Position numbers and translations under genes: made by a program
Shown here: piece after piece, positions 15,327-22,980 of the stretch
How positions within the stretch are numbered: position 1 is the first letter of the stretch
Layout of the letters: each line of letters opens with the position of its first letter
Origin: JAZTZP01 sp045637525
GTDB taxonomy: Bacteria > Bacillota > Clostridia > UBA1381
Direction of reading: 5' to 3'
DNA length: 37,265 nt
Assembly (NCBI GenBank): GCA_045637525.1
Contig: JAZTZP010000021.1
Location: forward strand, 1-37,265
Notes under the pieces: generated by a model
Told to the model about the DNA's origin: nothing
What the model saw: the letters and a program-made list of their open reading frames with translations, nothing else
Databases searched by the model: none

Positions 15327-16106
15327 TTAAATTATACTTGTAGGGCTGTATCTGTCAGCAACCTTTAATGTAACATCTTTTTCTAATATAATGTTATTTT
15401 CCGAAAATGAATTTGCTGTTGTCATATAAGCAATGTCGGGAAGATTGTTTTCGACTGAAAGATGACCGAGCATAATATGTGTAGTGCCTGAATTTACCAG
15501 CTTTACGGCTGTCTCGGCTGCAGATTCATTTGAAAGATGCCCGGTGTTTCCTAAAATTCTGCGCTTGAGCTCATATGGATATGAACCATATCTTAACATT
15601 TCGATGTCGTGATTAGATTCGAGGATTACACTCTCGCTGCCTTTGAGATTTTCAAGTATGTAGTCATTTATACAGCCTATATCGGTGGCGATTGATACTT
15701 TTTTATTGTCGGCATGGAACGAATATCCGAACGGTTCGTTCGCATCGTGGGGGATGAGAAACGGCTTTATACCGATAGAGCCGATTTCAAAATCACAGTC
15801 ACAACTAACGGGGATTAACTGCTCGTCGCTTATTTTTCCGGTATTCATGCATGATAATGTGCCGTTTGAGCCGTATATTTTAAAGCCGAATTTACGGGCA
15901 ATTACACCAACGCCCTGTACATGGTCGGAATGCTCATGAGTGACTAAAACACCGTCAATATCGCATGGTGACAGGCCTATGATCTCAAGACTCTGTATAA
16001 GTCTTTTGCCGGACATTCCGCAGTCTATAAGAAGTGTGGTGTGTTCGTCTGAGACAATGGTGGAATTACCGGACGAACCGCTGATTAACGAAACGAATTT
16101 TAGCAT
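15327..16106 (-). CDS. walJ: Metallo-beta-lactamase fold hydrolase, YycJ/WalJ family
   Basis: 259 residues. The metal-binding motif THEHSDHVQG is clear near residue 60, with further ligands in LESNHDIEML, NTGHLSNESA and MLGHLSVENN. N-terminus MLKFVSLISGSSGNSTIV is typical of YycJ/WalJ, a predicted 5'-3' DNA exonuclease-like protein linked in Bacillus to replication/cell-division coordination and the WalRK locus. No walRK genes are in this window. I start at the ATG at 16106 behind AAGGATTG, not the GTG at 16133. The symbol is by family resemblance. Confidence 0.85.
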   Translation of the reverse strand: MLKFVSLISGSSGNSTIVSDEHTTLLIDCGMSGKRLIQSLEIIGLSPCDIDGVLVTHEHSDHVQGVGVIARKFGFKIYGSNGTLSCMNTGKISDEQLIPVSCDCDFEIGSIGIKPFLIPHDANEPFGYSFHADNKKVSIATDIGCINDYILENLKGSESVILESNHDIEMLRYGSYPYELKRRILGNTGHLSNESAAETAVKLVNSGTTHIMLGHLSVENNLPDIAYMTTANSFSENNIILEKDVTLKVADRYSPTSII

Positions 16107-16133
16107 AATATTTTCAATCCTTAAATTTAACAC

Positions 16134-16171
16134 AAGGCAATGTTATTAACCGAAATCAATGACATTGCCTT
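16134..16171. terminator. Hairpin between murA and the WalJ-like gene
   Basis: AAGGCAATGT (16134-16143) pairs with ACATTGCCTT (16162-16171). Its T-run (TTTTTTT, 16176-16182) lies on the plus side although both genes are on the minus strand, where only a broken T-run follows. It may be a weak murA terminator or block antisense transcription. Confidence 0.5.
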
Positions 16172-16184
16172 ATAATTTTTTTAT

Positions 16185-17465
16185 TTATTCGCCGTCGGAA
16201 ACGACAGTAACTCTTGTTATATCTCCGCCGAGGTTTACAAATTTTTCTTCGAATTTTTCGTAGCCACGGTCTATATGGAAAATATCATATATCTCGGTTG
16301 TGCCTTCTGCCATGAGTCCTGCTATAATCATTGCTGCACCGCCACGGAGGTCGGTAGCGTGGACAGAGGAGGCTTTTAGCTTTTCGACGCCATCTACTAT
16401 TGCTGTCTTTCCTTCAAGCACACGTATTTTTGCACCGAGACGCTTAAGCTCGTGTACATATTTGAAACGATCCTCCCATACATCCTCACGTGCTGTACTT
16501 GTTCCCGAAACTGTGGAAAGCAGAGTGACAAGCTGAGGCTGCATATCTGTGGGATAACCGGGGTACGGTCTTGAGATAAAGTTGATATTACGGAATTTAG
16601 CATCTGCGGTAGTATAAATGCGGATGCTGTCGTCACTTTCTTCGATATTTACACCCATTTCAAGAAGCTTTGCAGAAATTGGCTCTAAGTGACGGGGTAT
16701 TATATTTGTGAGTGTAACGTCGCCTCTTGTTGCAGCTGCGGCTATCATGAAAGTACCGGCTTCGATCTGGTCGGGAATGATGGCATAGGAGCCACCGTGT
16801 AAAGACTTTACGCCTTTAATCTTGATAGTATCTGTTCCGGCACCGCGTATGTTTGCACCCATTGAGTTTAAAAAGTTTGCAAGGTCGACTATATGCGGCT
16901 CTTTTGCGGCATTTTCTATTACTGTTGTACCTTCTGCAAGTACGGAGGCGAGAATAATGTTTATTGTTCCTCCGACTGTTATTACATCGAAATAGATGTT
17001 TCCGCCGTGAAGATTTTCTGCTTCGCCGACTATCGGGCAATATTCATCGTTTATGGTTGCACCTAATGCGCGAAAACCCTTTATATGCTGGTCGATTGGT
17101 CTTTGACCGAGATTGCAACCGCCCGGAGGATCTACGCTGAAATGTCTGAATCTGCCGAGAAGGGCACCCATAAGATAGGAAGAGCCTCTCATTTTCATTG
17201 TAAGCTCGCGGTCCGGAGCAAATGAGGTAACGTTCCGGCAGTCGATGAGCATTGTATTATTATCTATATATGTTATATCGGCATTAAGCCTGCGTAAAAT
17301 CTTGATGAATAAACGTGTGTCTCTTATATCAGGAACGTTTTCAAGCCTGCACACACCGTTTACTAAAAGACAAGCGGGAAGTATTGCAACAGCAGCGTTT
17401 TTAGCTCCGCTTATTTGTACTTGTCCCATAAGTCGCTTGCCGCCGTTGATAACTAACTTTTCCAC
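16185..17465 (-). CDS. murA: UDP-N-acetylglucosamine 1-carboxyvinyltransferase (MurA)
   Basis: First committed step of peptidoglycan synthesis: transfer of enolpyruvate from PEP to UDP-GlcNAc. 426 residues, standard length. QISGAKNAAVAILPA contains the conserved Lys22-Asn pair, KMRGSSYLMGALLGRF the conserved arginine, and PPGGCNLGQRPIDQHIKG the catalytic Cys (residue 117), whose presence predicts normal fosfomycin sensitivity of this copy. GTG start behind GAGAGGAGTG. Own promoter at 17533-17561. Clostridia often have two murA paralogues; only one is here. Confidence 0.95.
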   Translation of the reverse strand: MEKLVINGGKRLMGQVQISGAKNAAVAILPACLLVNGVCRLENVPDIRDTRLFIKILRRLNADITYIDNNTMLIDCRNVTSFAPDRELTMKMRGSSYLMGALLGRFRHFSVDPPGGCNLGQRPIDQHIKGFRALGATINDEYCPIVGEAENLHGGNIYFDVITVGGTINIILASVLAEGTTVIENAAKEPHIVDLANFLNSMGANIRGAGTDTIKIKGVKSLHGGSYAIIPDQIEAGTFMIAAAATRGDVTLTNIIPRHLEPISAKLLEMGVNIEESDDSIRIYTTADAKFRNINFISRPYPGYPTDMQPQLVTLLSTVSGTSTAREDVWEDRFKYVHELKRLGAKIRVLEGKTAIVDGVEKLKASSVHATDLRGGAAMIIAGLMAEGTTEIYDIFHIDRGYEKFEEKFVNLGGDITRVTVVSDGE

Positions 17466-17532
17466 AAAAACACTCCTCTCTTGTATTTTTTTTTAATCTA
17501 TACGTAAAATTACAGTTATTTCCTATATATAC

Positions 17533-17561
17533 ATTATATATGTTTTTATAATATATGTAAA
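17533..17561 (-). promoter_or_regulatory. Sigma-A promoter of murA
   Basis: On the minus strand: TTTACA (17561-17556), 17 bp, TATAAT (17538-17533). It gives a leader of about 60 nt before the GTG at 17465. Confidence 0.8.
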
Positions 17562-17613
17562 GAATTTCAATAAAAATATAATATTTATTTTAACATGCTG
17601 TAACAATGCAACG

Positions 17614-17661
17614 AAAAAACAGCTTGACCTTCAGGCTTATGTTGGCCTTCAGGCAAGCTGT
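17614..17661 (-). terminator. Terminator of rpmB
   Basis: On the minus strand ACAGCTTG (17661-17654) pairs with CAAGCTGT (17626-17619), followed by a T-run (17619-17614). The loop holds two direct copies of CCTGAAGG. Confidence 0.8.
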
Positions 17662-17676
17662 AAAGCTCGAAGCTCA

Positions 17677-17865
17677 TCAAACGGCACGAACAACCTTTCC
17701 CGAACGAAGACAACGAGTGCAAACATTAACTGACTTAACAGAGCCGTTTACGATTGCTCTTACTTTTCTTACGTTAGGCTTCCATGTGCGGTTTGATCTT
17801 CTGTGCGAGTGGCTGACCTTGATACCGAAGGTAACACCCTTTCCGCAGATTTCGCATTTTGCCAT
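17677..17865 (-). CDS. rpmB: 50S ribosomal protein L28
   Basis: 62 residues, the usual size. MAKCEICGKGVTFGIKVSHS and the later VCTRCLRSGKVVRAV show the C-x-x-C pair and C-x-x-C pair of the zinc-binding (C+) form, with the conserved RRSNRTWKPN. Single-gene unit with its own promoter (17909-17937) and terminator (17614-17661). ATG behind TTGGAGGTG. Confidence 0.97.
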   Translation of the reverse strand: MAKCEICGKGVTFGIKVSHSHRRSNRTWKPNVRKVRAIVNGSVKSVNVCTRCLRSGKVVRAV

Positions 17866-17908
17866 GTTAAATACACCTCCAATGTGTTAAATACAAATCA
17901 CGAATAAC

Positions 17909-17937
17909 ATTTTACCATATATTTTGAAAAAAATCAA
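17909..17937 (-). promoter_or_regulatory. Sigma-A promoter of rpmB
   Basis: On the minus strand: TTGATT (17937-17932), 17 bp, TAAAAT (17914-17909), about 45 bp upstream of the ATG. Confidence 0.75.
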
Positions 17938-18049
17938 TACCTTTTTCAGAAATTTTTTAAAAAATTTTATATTTTGGTTAAAATGATACAAATAAATCGA
18001 TTTAACATGTTTGTTTCAAAAAAAATATATAAAATTTACAAAAAAACTA

Positions 18050-18078
18050 TTGGAAAATTTGCAATTGTGTAGTATAAT
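18050..18078 (+). promoter_or_regulatory. Sigma-A promoter of the hprK operon
   Basis: TTGGAA (18050-18055), 17 bp, TATAAT (18073-18078), 61 bp before the hprK ATG. Likely drives hprK through yvcK and beyond. Confidence 0.8.
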
Positions 18079-18139
18079 AGAGTTAAGTGGGATATTTATA
18101 TGATTATGAAGACTCTTTACGGAAAGGAAAAATATAAAA

Positions 18140-19093
18140 ATGGCACACAGCGAATTTACGATATCGTTAACAAATGTTATTGAGGAATTTCAGCTTGAAA
18201 AGATCTGGGAAGCATCAGATATAGAAAAGGTCAGAGTATGCTGTACGGATATAAATCGTCCGGGCTTACAGCTTGCCGGTTTTTTTGATTACTTTGACGT
18301 TACACGTATACAGATTATAGGAAAGGTCGAATTTACTTATCTTGAACAGTTTACGACAGAAACAAGATTTGAAATTTTAGACCGTTTGTTTAATCTTGGC
18401 TTTCCGGCAATTGTTGTAACAAGAGGTATGCAGATTTTTGCCGAGCTGTTCGATGTTGCGGAAAAGTATAATATTACCATTTTAAGAACTGAAATGGAAA
18501 CTACGGAGTTTACAAGCGCACTTAACAGTTATCTTAATGTGCAGCTTGCTCAGAGAAAAACACGACATGGAGTTTTGGTAGAAGTTTATGGTGAGGGTGT
18601 TCTTATAATGGGTGAAAGCGGCGTCGGAAAGAGTGAGGCTGCGATAGAGCTTGTAAAGAGAGGACATCGTCTTGTTGCGGATGACGCTGTTGAAATTAAG
18701 CGGGTTTCGGAAAAAACACTTGTCGGTTCTTCGCCGGCAATAATACGCCATTTTGTTGAGGTAAGAGGTATTGGTATAATAGATGTAAAAGAAATCTTTG
18801 GTATGGGTGCTGTAAAGGATACTGAAAATATTAATATGATTATACACTTAGAACCGTGGATTGAAGGAAAGCAATACGACCGTTTAGGTATGGTAGACGA
18901 ATTTACGAATATAATGGGTATTAATATTCCTTCGATAACAATTCCGGTTAAGCTCGGAAGAAACATAGCTGTTATTGTAGAGGTTGCGGCTATGAACAAC
19001 CGTCAGAAACGAATGGGATATAATGCGGCTGTGGAACTTAACAGACGTCTTATGGAGGAAATGGAAAGAAATCTTAAGATGATGGAAATGTAA
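18140..19093 (+). CDS. hprK: HPr kinase/phosphorylase
   Basis: Bifunctional enzyme that phosphorylates Ser46 of HPr and reverses it, the sensor step of carbon catabolite control in Firmicutes. 317 residues. N-terminal substrate-sensing domain (~1-130), then the kinase core with RHGVLVEVYGEGVLIMG (catalytic His), Walker A GESGVGKSEAAIEL (~157-170), the RLVADDAVEIKR segment, and the C-terminal signature VEVAAMNNRQKRMGYNAA. First gene of hprK-murB-rapZ-yvcK-whiA, a conserved clostridial order. ATG behind GGAAAGGAA. Confidence 0.97.
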   Translation: MAHSEFTISLTNVIEEFQLEKIWEASDIEKVRVCCTDINRPGLQLAGFFDYFDVTRIQIIGKVEFTYLEQFTTETRFEILDRLFNLGFPAIVVTRGMQIFAELFDVAEKYNITILRTEMETTEFTSALNSYLNVQLAQRKTRHGVLVEVYGEGVLIMGESGVGKSEAAIELVKRGHRLVADDAVEIKRVSEKTLVGSSPAIIRHFVEVRGIGIIDVKEIFGMGAVKDTENINMIIHLEPWIEGKQYDRLGMVDEFTNIMGINIPSITIPVKLGRNIAVIVEVAAMNNRQKRMGYNAAVELNRRLMEEMERNLKMMEM

Positions 19094-19117
19094 ATTGTGT
19101 CAGATGGAGGTATCGCT

Positions 19118-20020
19118 TTGAACTGTGATTTTAAAGAAAAGCTGCTAAGAGCGGCGGATAATGTTTTATTTGATGAGCCTATGAGCGCTCATACCACTTT
19201 TCGCATAGGCGGACCGGCAGAGGCTTTTGTAACGGTGAATGATACAAAAGAGCTTATAAGCGTTCTCAGGCTTTGCCGTGAAGAAAATGAAAAGGTTACG
19301 GTGGTTGGCAACGGCTCGAATATGCTTGTCGGTGACAGCGGAATTAGTGGAGTTGTGATAAAGACCGGCGGGGAGTTTTTGAAAATTGATATAACCGGTA
19401 AAAAAGCGGTTGCCGGAAGTGGCGTGCTTATGTCGAAATTCTGTTCGCAGCTTGCAAAGTCCGGGCTTTCCGGGCTTGAGTTTGCTGCCGGAATACCGGG
19501 AAGTATGGGCGGCGGCGTTTATATGAATGCAGGTGCATACGGCGGCTCGCTTTCCGACAGACTGGTGAATGTTAAATATATTGATGAAGACCTGAAGCTT
19601 TGTGAGAAAGAGTCGAAAGACCTTGAACTCGGATACAGACATACTTTTTTCACCGGGAAAAACTGCATAATAACCGAATGTGAATTTGAGCTTGAATACG
19701 GACCGGAGGCTGAGATTTGCAGGAAGATAGCGGAATATAACAAAATGAGAAGTGATAAACAGCCGCTTGAGTTTCCGAGTGCCGGAAGTACATTTAAAAG
19801 ACCGGAGGGGTATTTTGCCGGTAAGCTTATTGAGGATTCGGGACTGAAAGGGTATAGTGTCGGCGGAGCACAGGTGTCGGAAAAGCATGCGGGCTTTGTA
19901 ATAAATAAAGGAGGCGCGACTGCTGCGGATGTGCTGAGGCTTATTGAACATATAAAGAGTGTGGTACATGATAAATACGGTGTTGAGCTTGAAGAAGAAA
20001 TAAGGCTTATTGAAGGCTGA
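19118..20020 (+). CDS. murB: UDP-N-acetylenolpyruvoylglucosamine reductase (MurB)
   Basis: FAD/NADPH-dependent reduction of UDP-GlcNAc-enolpyruvate to UDP-MurNAc, the step after MurA. 300 residues. FAD-binding pieces: TTFRIGGPAEAFV, VVGNGSNMLVGD, EFAAGIPGSMGGGVYMNAGA. Catalytic serine in FPSAGSTFKRP and a C-terminal glutamate in LEEEIRLIEG; the pattern is the type II (Firmicute) form. I choose the TTG at 19118, seven bases after GATGGAGGT; the longer frame from GTG 19097 would run through that ribosome site. Confidence 0.95.
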   Translation: MNCDFKEKLLRAADNVLFDEPMSAHTTFRIGGPAEAFVTVNDTKELISVLRLCREENEKVTVVGNGSNMLVGDSGISGVVIKTGGEFLKIDITGKKAVAGSGVLMSKFCSQLAKSGLSGLEFAAGIPGSMGGGVYMNAGAYGGSLSDRLVNVKYIDEDLKLCEKESKDLELGYRHTFFTGKNCIITECEFELEYGPEAEICRKIAEYNKMRSDKQPLEFPSAGSTFKRPEGYFAGKLIEDSGLKGYSVGGAQVSEKHAGFVINKGGATAADVLRLIEHIKSVVHDKYGVELEEEIRLIEG

Positions 20021-20039
20021 GCTGAAGGGATGATTTTTT

Positions 20040-20900
20040 GTGAATATAAATGTTATAACTGGTATGTCGGGGTCCGGAAAAACACAGGTAATGCGTTTTT
20101 TTGAGGATATGGGGTATTTTTGCATTGATAATATGCCGCCTATTCTTATCCCGAAGCTTTTAGAGCTTTTTGCATCGGTTAACAGTCAGAAGAATAATAA
20201 TATAGCACTTGCCATAGATATGCGTGTAGGAGACCTGATATCGGGGCTTATAGAGCAGATTGATATTTTAAGAGGAAGCGGATACAGGTGTGAGCTTATA
20301 TTTTTAGATGCTGATGACGCAACTTTAATAAAGCGTTATAAAGAGACAAGGCGTTCGCATCCGGTTTCTTCAAGCAGCGGGCTTTTAGAAAGTATAAAAA
20401 TGGAGCGTATTATGCTGAGCGATATGTATGATGCGGCAGACTGTGTGATAGATACAACGAACTGTACGATAAGCGCTTTGTATAAAAAACTAAAGGAGAT
20501 GTTTGGGCCGAAGGGGACAGAGCATAATATGCTCATAAATGTTATGGCGTTCGGTTTTAAGTACGGTATGCCGCTTGATGCGGATCTGGTGTATGATGTA
20601 AGATGCTTCCCTAATCCGTTTTATGTTGACGAACTGAAGAAAAAGACAGGAAATGATAAAGAGGTTCAGGATTATGTTATGAACTTTGAAAGCTCAAAGG
20701 AGTTTATGAAAAAGCTTAATGATATGATAACTTTTCTCGTACCTCTTTATACAGACGAAGGAAAATCAACTTTAACAATAGCAATAGGATGTACGGGAGG
20801 AAGGCACAGAAGCGTTACTATGGCGAACAAGCTTGCGGAGCATCTGAAAGAATGCGGATATAACGTAAATGCTGTGTACAGAGATATTGAAAGAGATTAG
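20040..20900 (+). CDS. rapZ: RNase adapter / nucleotide-binding protein RapZ (YvcJ)
   Basis: 286 residues. P-loop ITGMSGSGKTQ at the N-terminus, then DNMPPILIPKLLELF and RVGDLI; the C-terminal domain has IAIGCTGGRHRSVTMANKLA, the signature of RapZ. In E. coli RapZ senses GlcN6P and controls GlmS synthesis; in Firmicutes (YvcJ) it hydrolyses nucleotides and affects competence, and its RNA role is unclear. GTG start after GAAGGGATG. Part of the hprK operon, 19 bp after murB. Confidence 0.94.
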   Translation: MNINVITGMSGSGKTQVMRFFEDMGYFCIDNMPPILIPKLLELFASVNSQKNNNIALAIDMRVGDLISGLIEQIDILRGSGYRCELIFLDADDATLIKRYKETRRSHPVSSSSGLLESIKMERIMLSDMYDAADCVIDTTNCTISALYKKLKEMFGPKGTEHNMLINVMAFGFKYGMPLDADLVYDVRCFPNPFYVDELKKKTGNDKEVQDYVMNFESSKEFMKKLNDMITFLVPLYTDEGKSTLTIAIGCTGGRHRSVTMANKLAEHLKECGYNVNAVYRDIERD

Positions 20901-20912
20901 GAGGTGGCTGTG

Positions 20913-21866
20913 TTGAACAGGAAACCGAAATTTGCGGTTATTGGCGGCGGTACGGGATTGTCTACTCTCTTAAAGGGGCTCAGATACCGTACTCAGGATA
21001 TAACGGCAATTGTCAGCGTGGCGGATGACGGCGGGTCGAGCGGGAAGCTTCGACAGGAATATAATATACTTCCGCCGGGTGATATACGCAACTGTATTAG
21101 TGCGCTTGCTGACGAAGGTTATCAGCTTGGTGAATTTTTAAATTACAGATTTGAAGAAGGAAGCCTTGCAGGGCATGCGATGGGAAATCTTATTTTAACA
21201 GCACTTGACGGAATGTGTAGTCATGATTTTGAGAGTGCGGTGAGCATGGCTTGTGATATATTTAATACTCACGGCAGGGTGGTTCCTGTTTCTGCTGAGG
21301 ATATTACTTTAAATGCTGTTTTAAGTAATGGCGAGAGACTGGTGGGTGAGTCGGCAATCGGAATGCCGAAAGCTGACGGTGTGAGAATAGAAAAGGTGTT
21401 TTTAAGTCCCGAAAGACCAAAGGCGACTGAGAGTGCTGTGAGAGCGATACTTGGTGCTGATGTTATTATAATGGGGCCGGGGAGTCTTTATACGAGTATA
21501 ATTCCGAATTTTCTTGTTGATGGAATTACAGACTCTATAAAAAAGAGTGAGGCAAAGAAAATATATATTTGCAATATCATGACTGAGCCGGGCGAAACGG
21601 ATGATTATACGGCGTACGGACATCTTGAAGCAATAGAACGATATACATATAAAGGGATGATAGACTGCGTGATTGCAAACTGTCAGGAAATACCGGGCGA
21701 TTTGCTTGAGAAGTATGCTGTATCGGGAGCTTATCCCGTGGTTGTAGACGAACACCGGTTTTCGGGAAGACAGCTTGTGAAGGCACGTATGATGATGGTG
21801 AAAGAGGAATATGTTCGTCATAATTTCAGCAGGCTTGCAAGAGCTGTAATGATGTGTGGATTTTAA
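20913..21866 (+). CDS. yvcK: Gluconeogenesis factor YvcK (CofD-like)
   Basis: 318 residues. The UDP-sugar-binding CofD-like fold shows VIGGGTGLSTLLKGLR, SVADDGGSSGKLR, LPPGDIRNCISALAD and GPGSLYTSIIPNFLVDGI. YvcK binds UDP-GlcNAc and supports growth and cell-wall integrity on gluconeogenic carbon sources. TTG at 20913 is 8 bases after AGGAGG, but the GTG at 20910 cannot be excluded; the ribosome site overlaps the rapZ stop codon. A palindromic insertion separates it from whiA. Confidence 0.94.
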   Translation: MNRKPKFAVIGGGTGLSTLLKGLRYRTQDITAIVSVADDGGSSGKLRQEYNILPPGDIRNCISALADEGYQLGEFLNYRFEEGSLAGHAMGNLILTALDGMCSHDFESAVSMACDIFNTHGRVVPVSAEDITLNAVLSNGERLVGESAIGMPKADGVRIEKVFLSPERPKATESAVRAILGADVIIMGPGSLYTSIIPNFLVDGITDSIKKSEAKKIYICNIMTEPGETDDYTAYGHLEAIERYTYKGMIDCVIANCQEIPGDLLEKYAVSGAYPVVVDEHRFSGRQLVKARMMMVKEEYVRHNFSRLARAVMMCGF

Positions 21867-21877
21867 TAATATATAAG

Positions 21878-22035
21878 GGAACCTCTAAAATTCCTCGTAC
21901 GAATATTGACGGCTGATTATTCCGTCATTCGTCACAAAATTTCTTCGCATAGGGACACTATGCACGCAAAATTTTGTTTAAACTGACGAAAAATCAGCTC
22001 GCCATTCTCCGCGCGCTGAATTATTAGAGTTTCCC
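21878..22035. mobile_element. MITE-like palindromic insertion between yvcK and whiA (158 bp)
   Basis: Terminal inverted repeats GGGAACCTCTAAAATTC (21878-21894) and GAATTATTAGAGTTTCCC (22018-22035) match except for one substitution and one extra base. The interior folds back: GCTGATT...CCGTCA pairs with TGACG...AATCAGC, and CGCATAG with CTATGC around a GGGACA-type loop. No coding capacity. It lies within the hprK-whiA operon and ends 39 bp before the whiA start, so it will be transcribed as a long hairpin. I cannot define a clear target-site duplication. Confidence 0.75.
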
Positions 22036-22074
22036 ATGATTTTAGCGGTGAGCAGAAAGGCTGTGGATTTAATT

Positions 22075-22950
22075 ATGTCATTTTCGTCAGATATAAAGGA
22101 CAAGCTCAGTATATCGGAGCAAATGTGCGAAAATTGCATGACGCCGTTTGTGATGGGGATAATAGGGTTTGGTGCTGAGATAAGACAGGATTGCATCAGA
22201 TTTAATACGGAAAATGCGGTTGCAGCGGCAACGATGGAAAAATATTTAAGCAAAAAATTTAATGTAAAATGCGTGATGGAGAAAATACACGGTTACAGAA
22301 TAAGTGTTTTTGAAGGACGCGAAAAGCTTATAGAAACAGCGGCTGTTGCGGCATATGCCGACAGTGGCAAGCTTATGGATGAATATATGAAGAATGAATG
22401 CTGTATGAGTGCTTTTGTAAAGGGTGCTTTTGTTTCGGGCGGATCTGTGAGTGATCCTTCAAAGAGCTATCATATTGAGTTCGATACAAGATATTCTGAG
22501 TTTGCGGAGCTTTTGAAAAATGTGCTTGAAGCATTTGGAGCAACGACACGCATAATGTCGAGGAAGGGGCATTACATTGTTTATGCAAAAGAATATGAGA
22601 GCGTTGCTACAATACTTGGAGTAATCGGCGCAGGAGCGGCGGTTTTAAAGCTTTACAACATACAGATTGAAAAGGAAATCAGAAACGGAATTAACAGGCT
22701 TGTTAACTTTGAAACTGCAAATGTTAATAAGATTACAAAGGCGGCAATTCGCCAGATGCAGGCGATAAACACACTGAAAAAACGCGGAGAATTGAAAAAA
22801 TTACCTGCTGTTTTATATGAAATTGCAGAGCTTCGGATTAAGTATCCTGATGAAAGCCTTAAACAGCTCGGAGAACGACTTACGCCGCCCATAGGTAAAT
22901 CGGGAGTTAATCACAGACTTAACAGGATAATACAGATTGCTGAGGAATAA
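22075..22950 (+). CDS. whiA: DNA-binding protein WhiA
   Basis: Two-domain protein: an N-terminal LAGLIDADG homing-endonuclease-like fold without nuclease activity, and a C-terminal helix-turn-helix. In actinomycetes WhiA is a sporulation regulator; in Firmicutes it affects chromosome segregation and division. 291 residues. I start at ATG 22075, giving the family N-terminus MSFSSDIKDKLS; the frame from 22036 begins immediately at the repeat boundary. C-terminus: RIKYPDESLKQLGERLTPPI then KSGVNHRLNRIIQIAEE, typical. No good ribosome site precedes 22075 (best is AAAGG, about 15 bases away). Confidence 0.92.
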   Translation: MSFSSDIKDKLSISEQMCENCMTPFVMGIIGFGAEIRQDCIRFNTENAVAAATMEKYLSKKFNVKCVMEKIHGYRISVFEGREKLIETAAVAAYADSGKLMDEYMKNECCMSAFVKGAFVSGGSVSDPSKSYHIEFDTRYSEFAELLKNVLEAFGATTRIMSRKGHYIVYAKEYESVATILGVIGAGAAVLKLYNIQIEKEIRNGINRLVNFETANVNKITKAAIRQMQAINTLKKRGELKKLPAVLYEIAELRIKYPDESLKQLGERLTPPIGKSGVNHRLNRIIQIAEE

Positions 22951-22980
22951 TTTTTCCCTGATCTAAAGGAAGTGAATATA

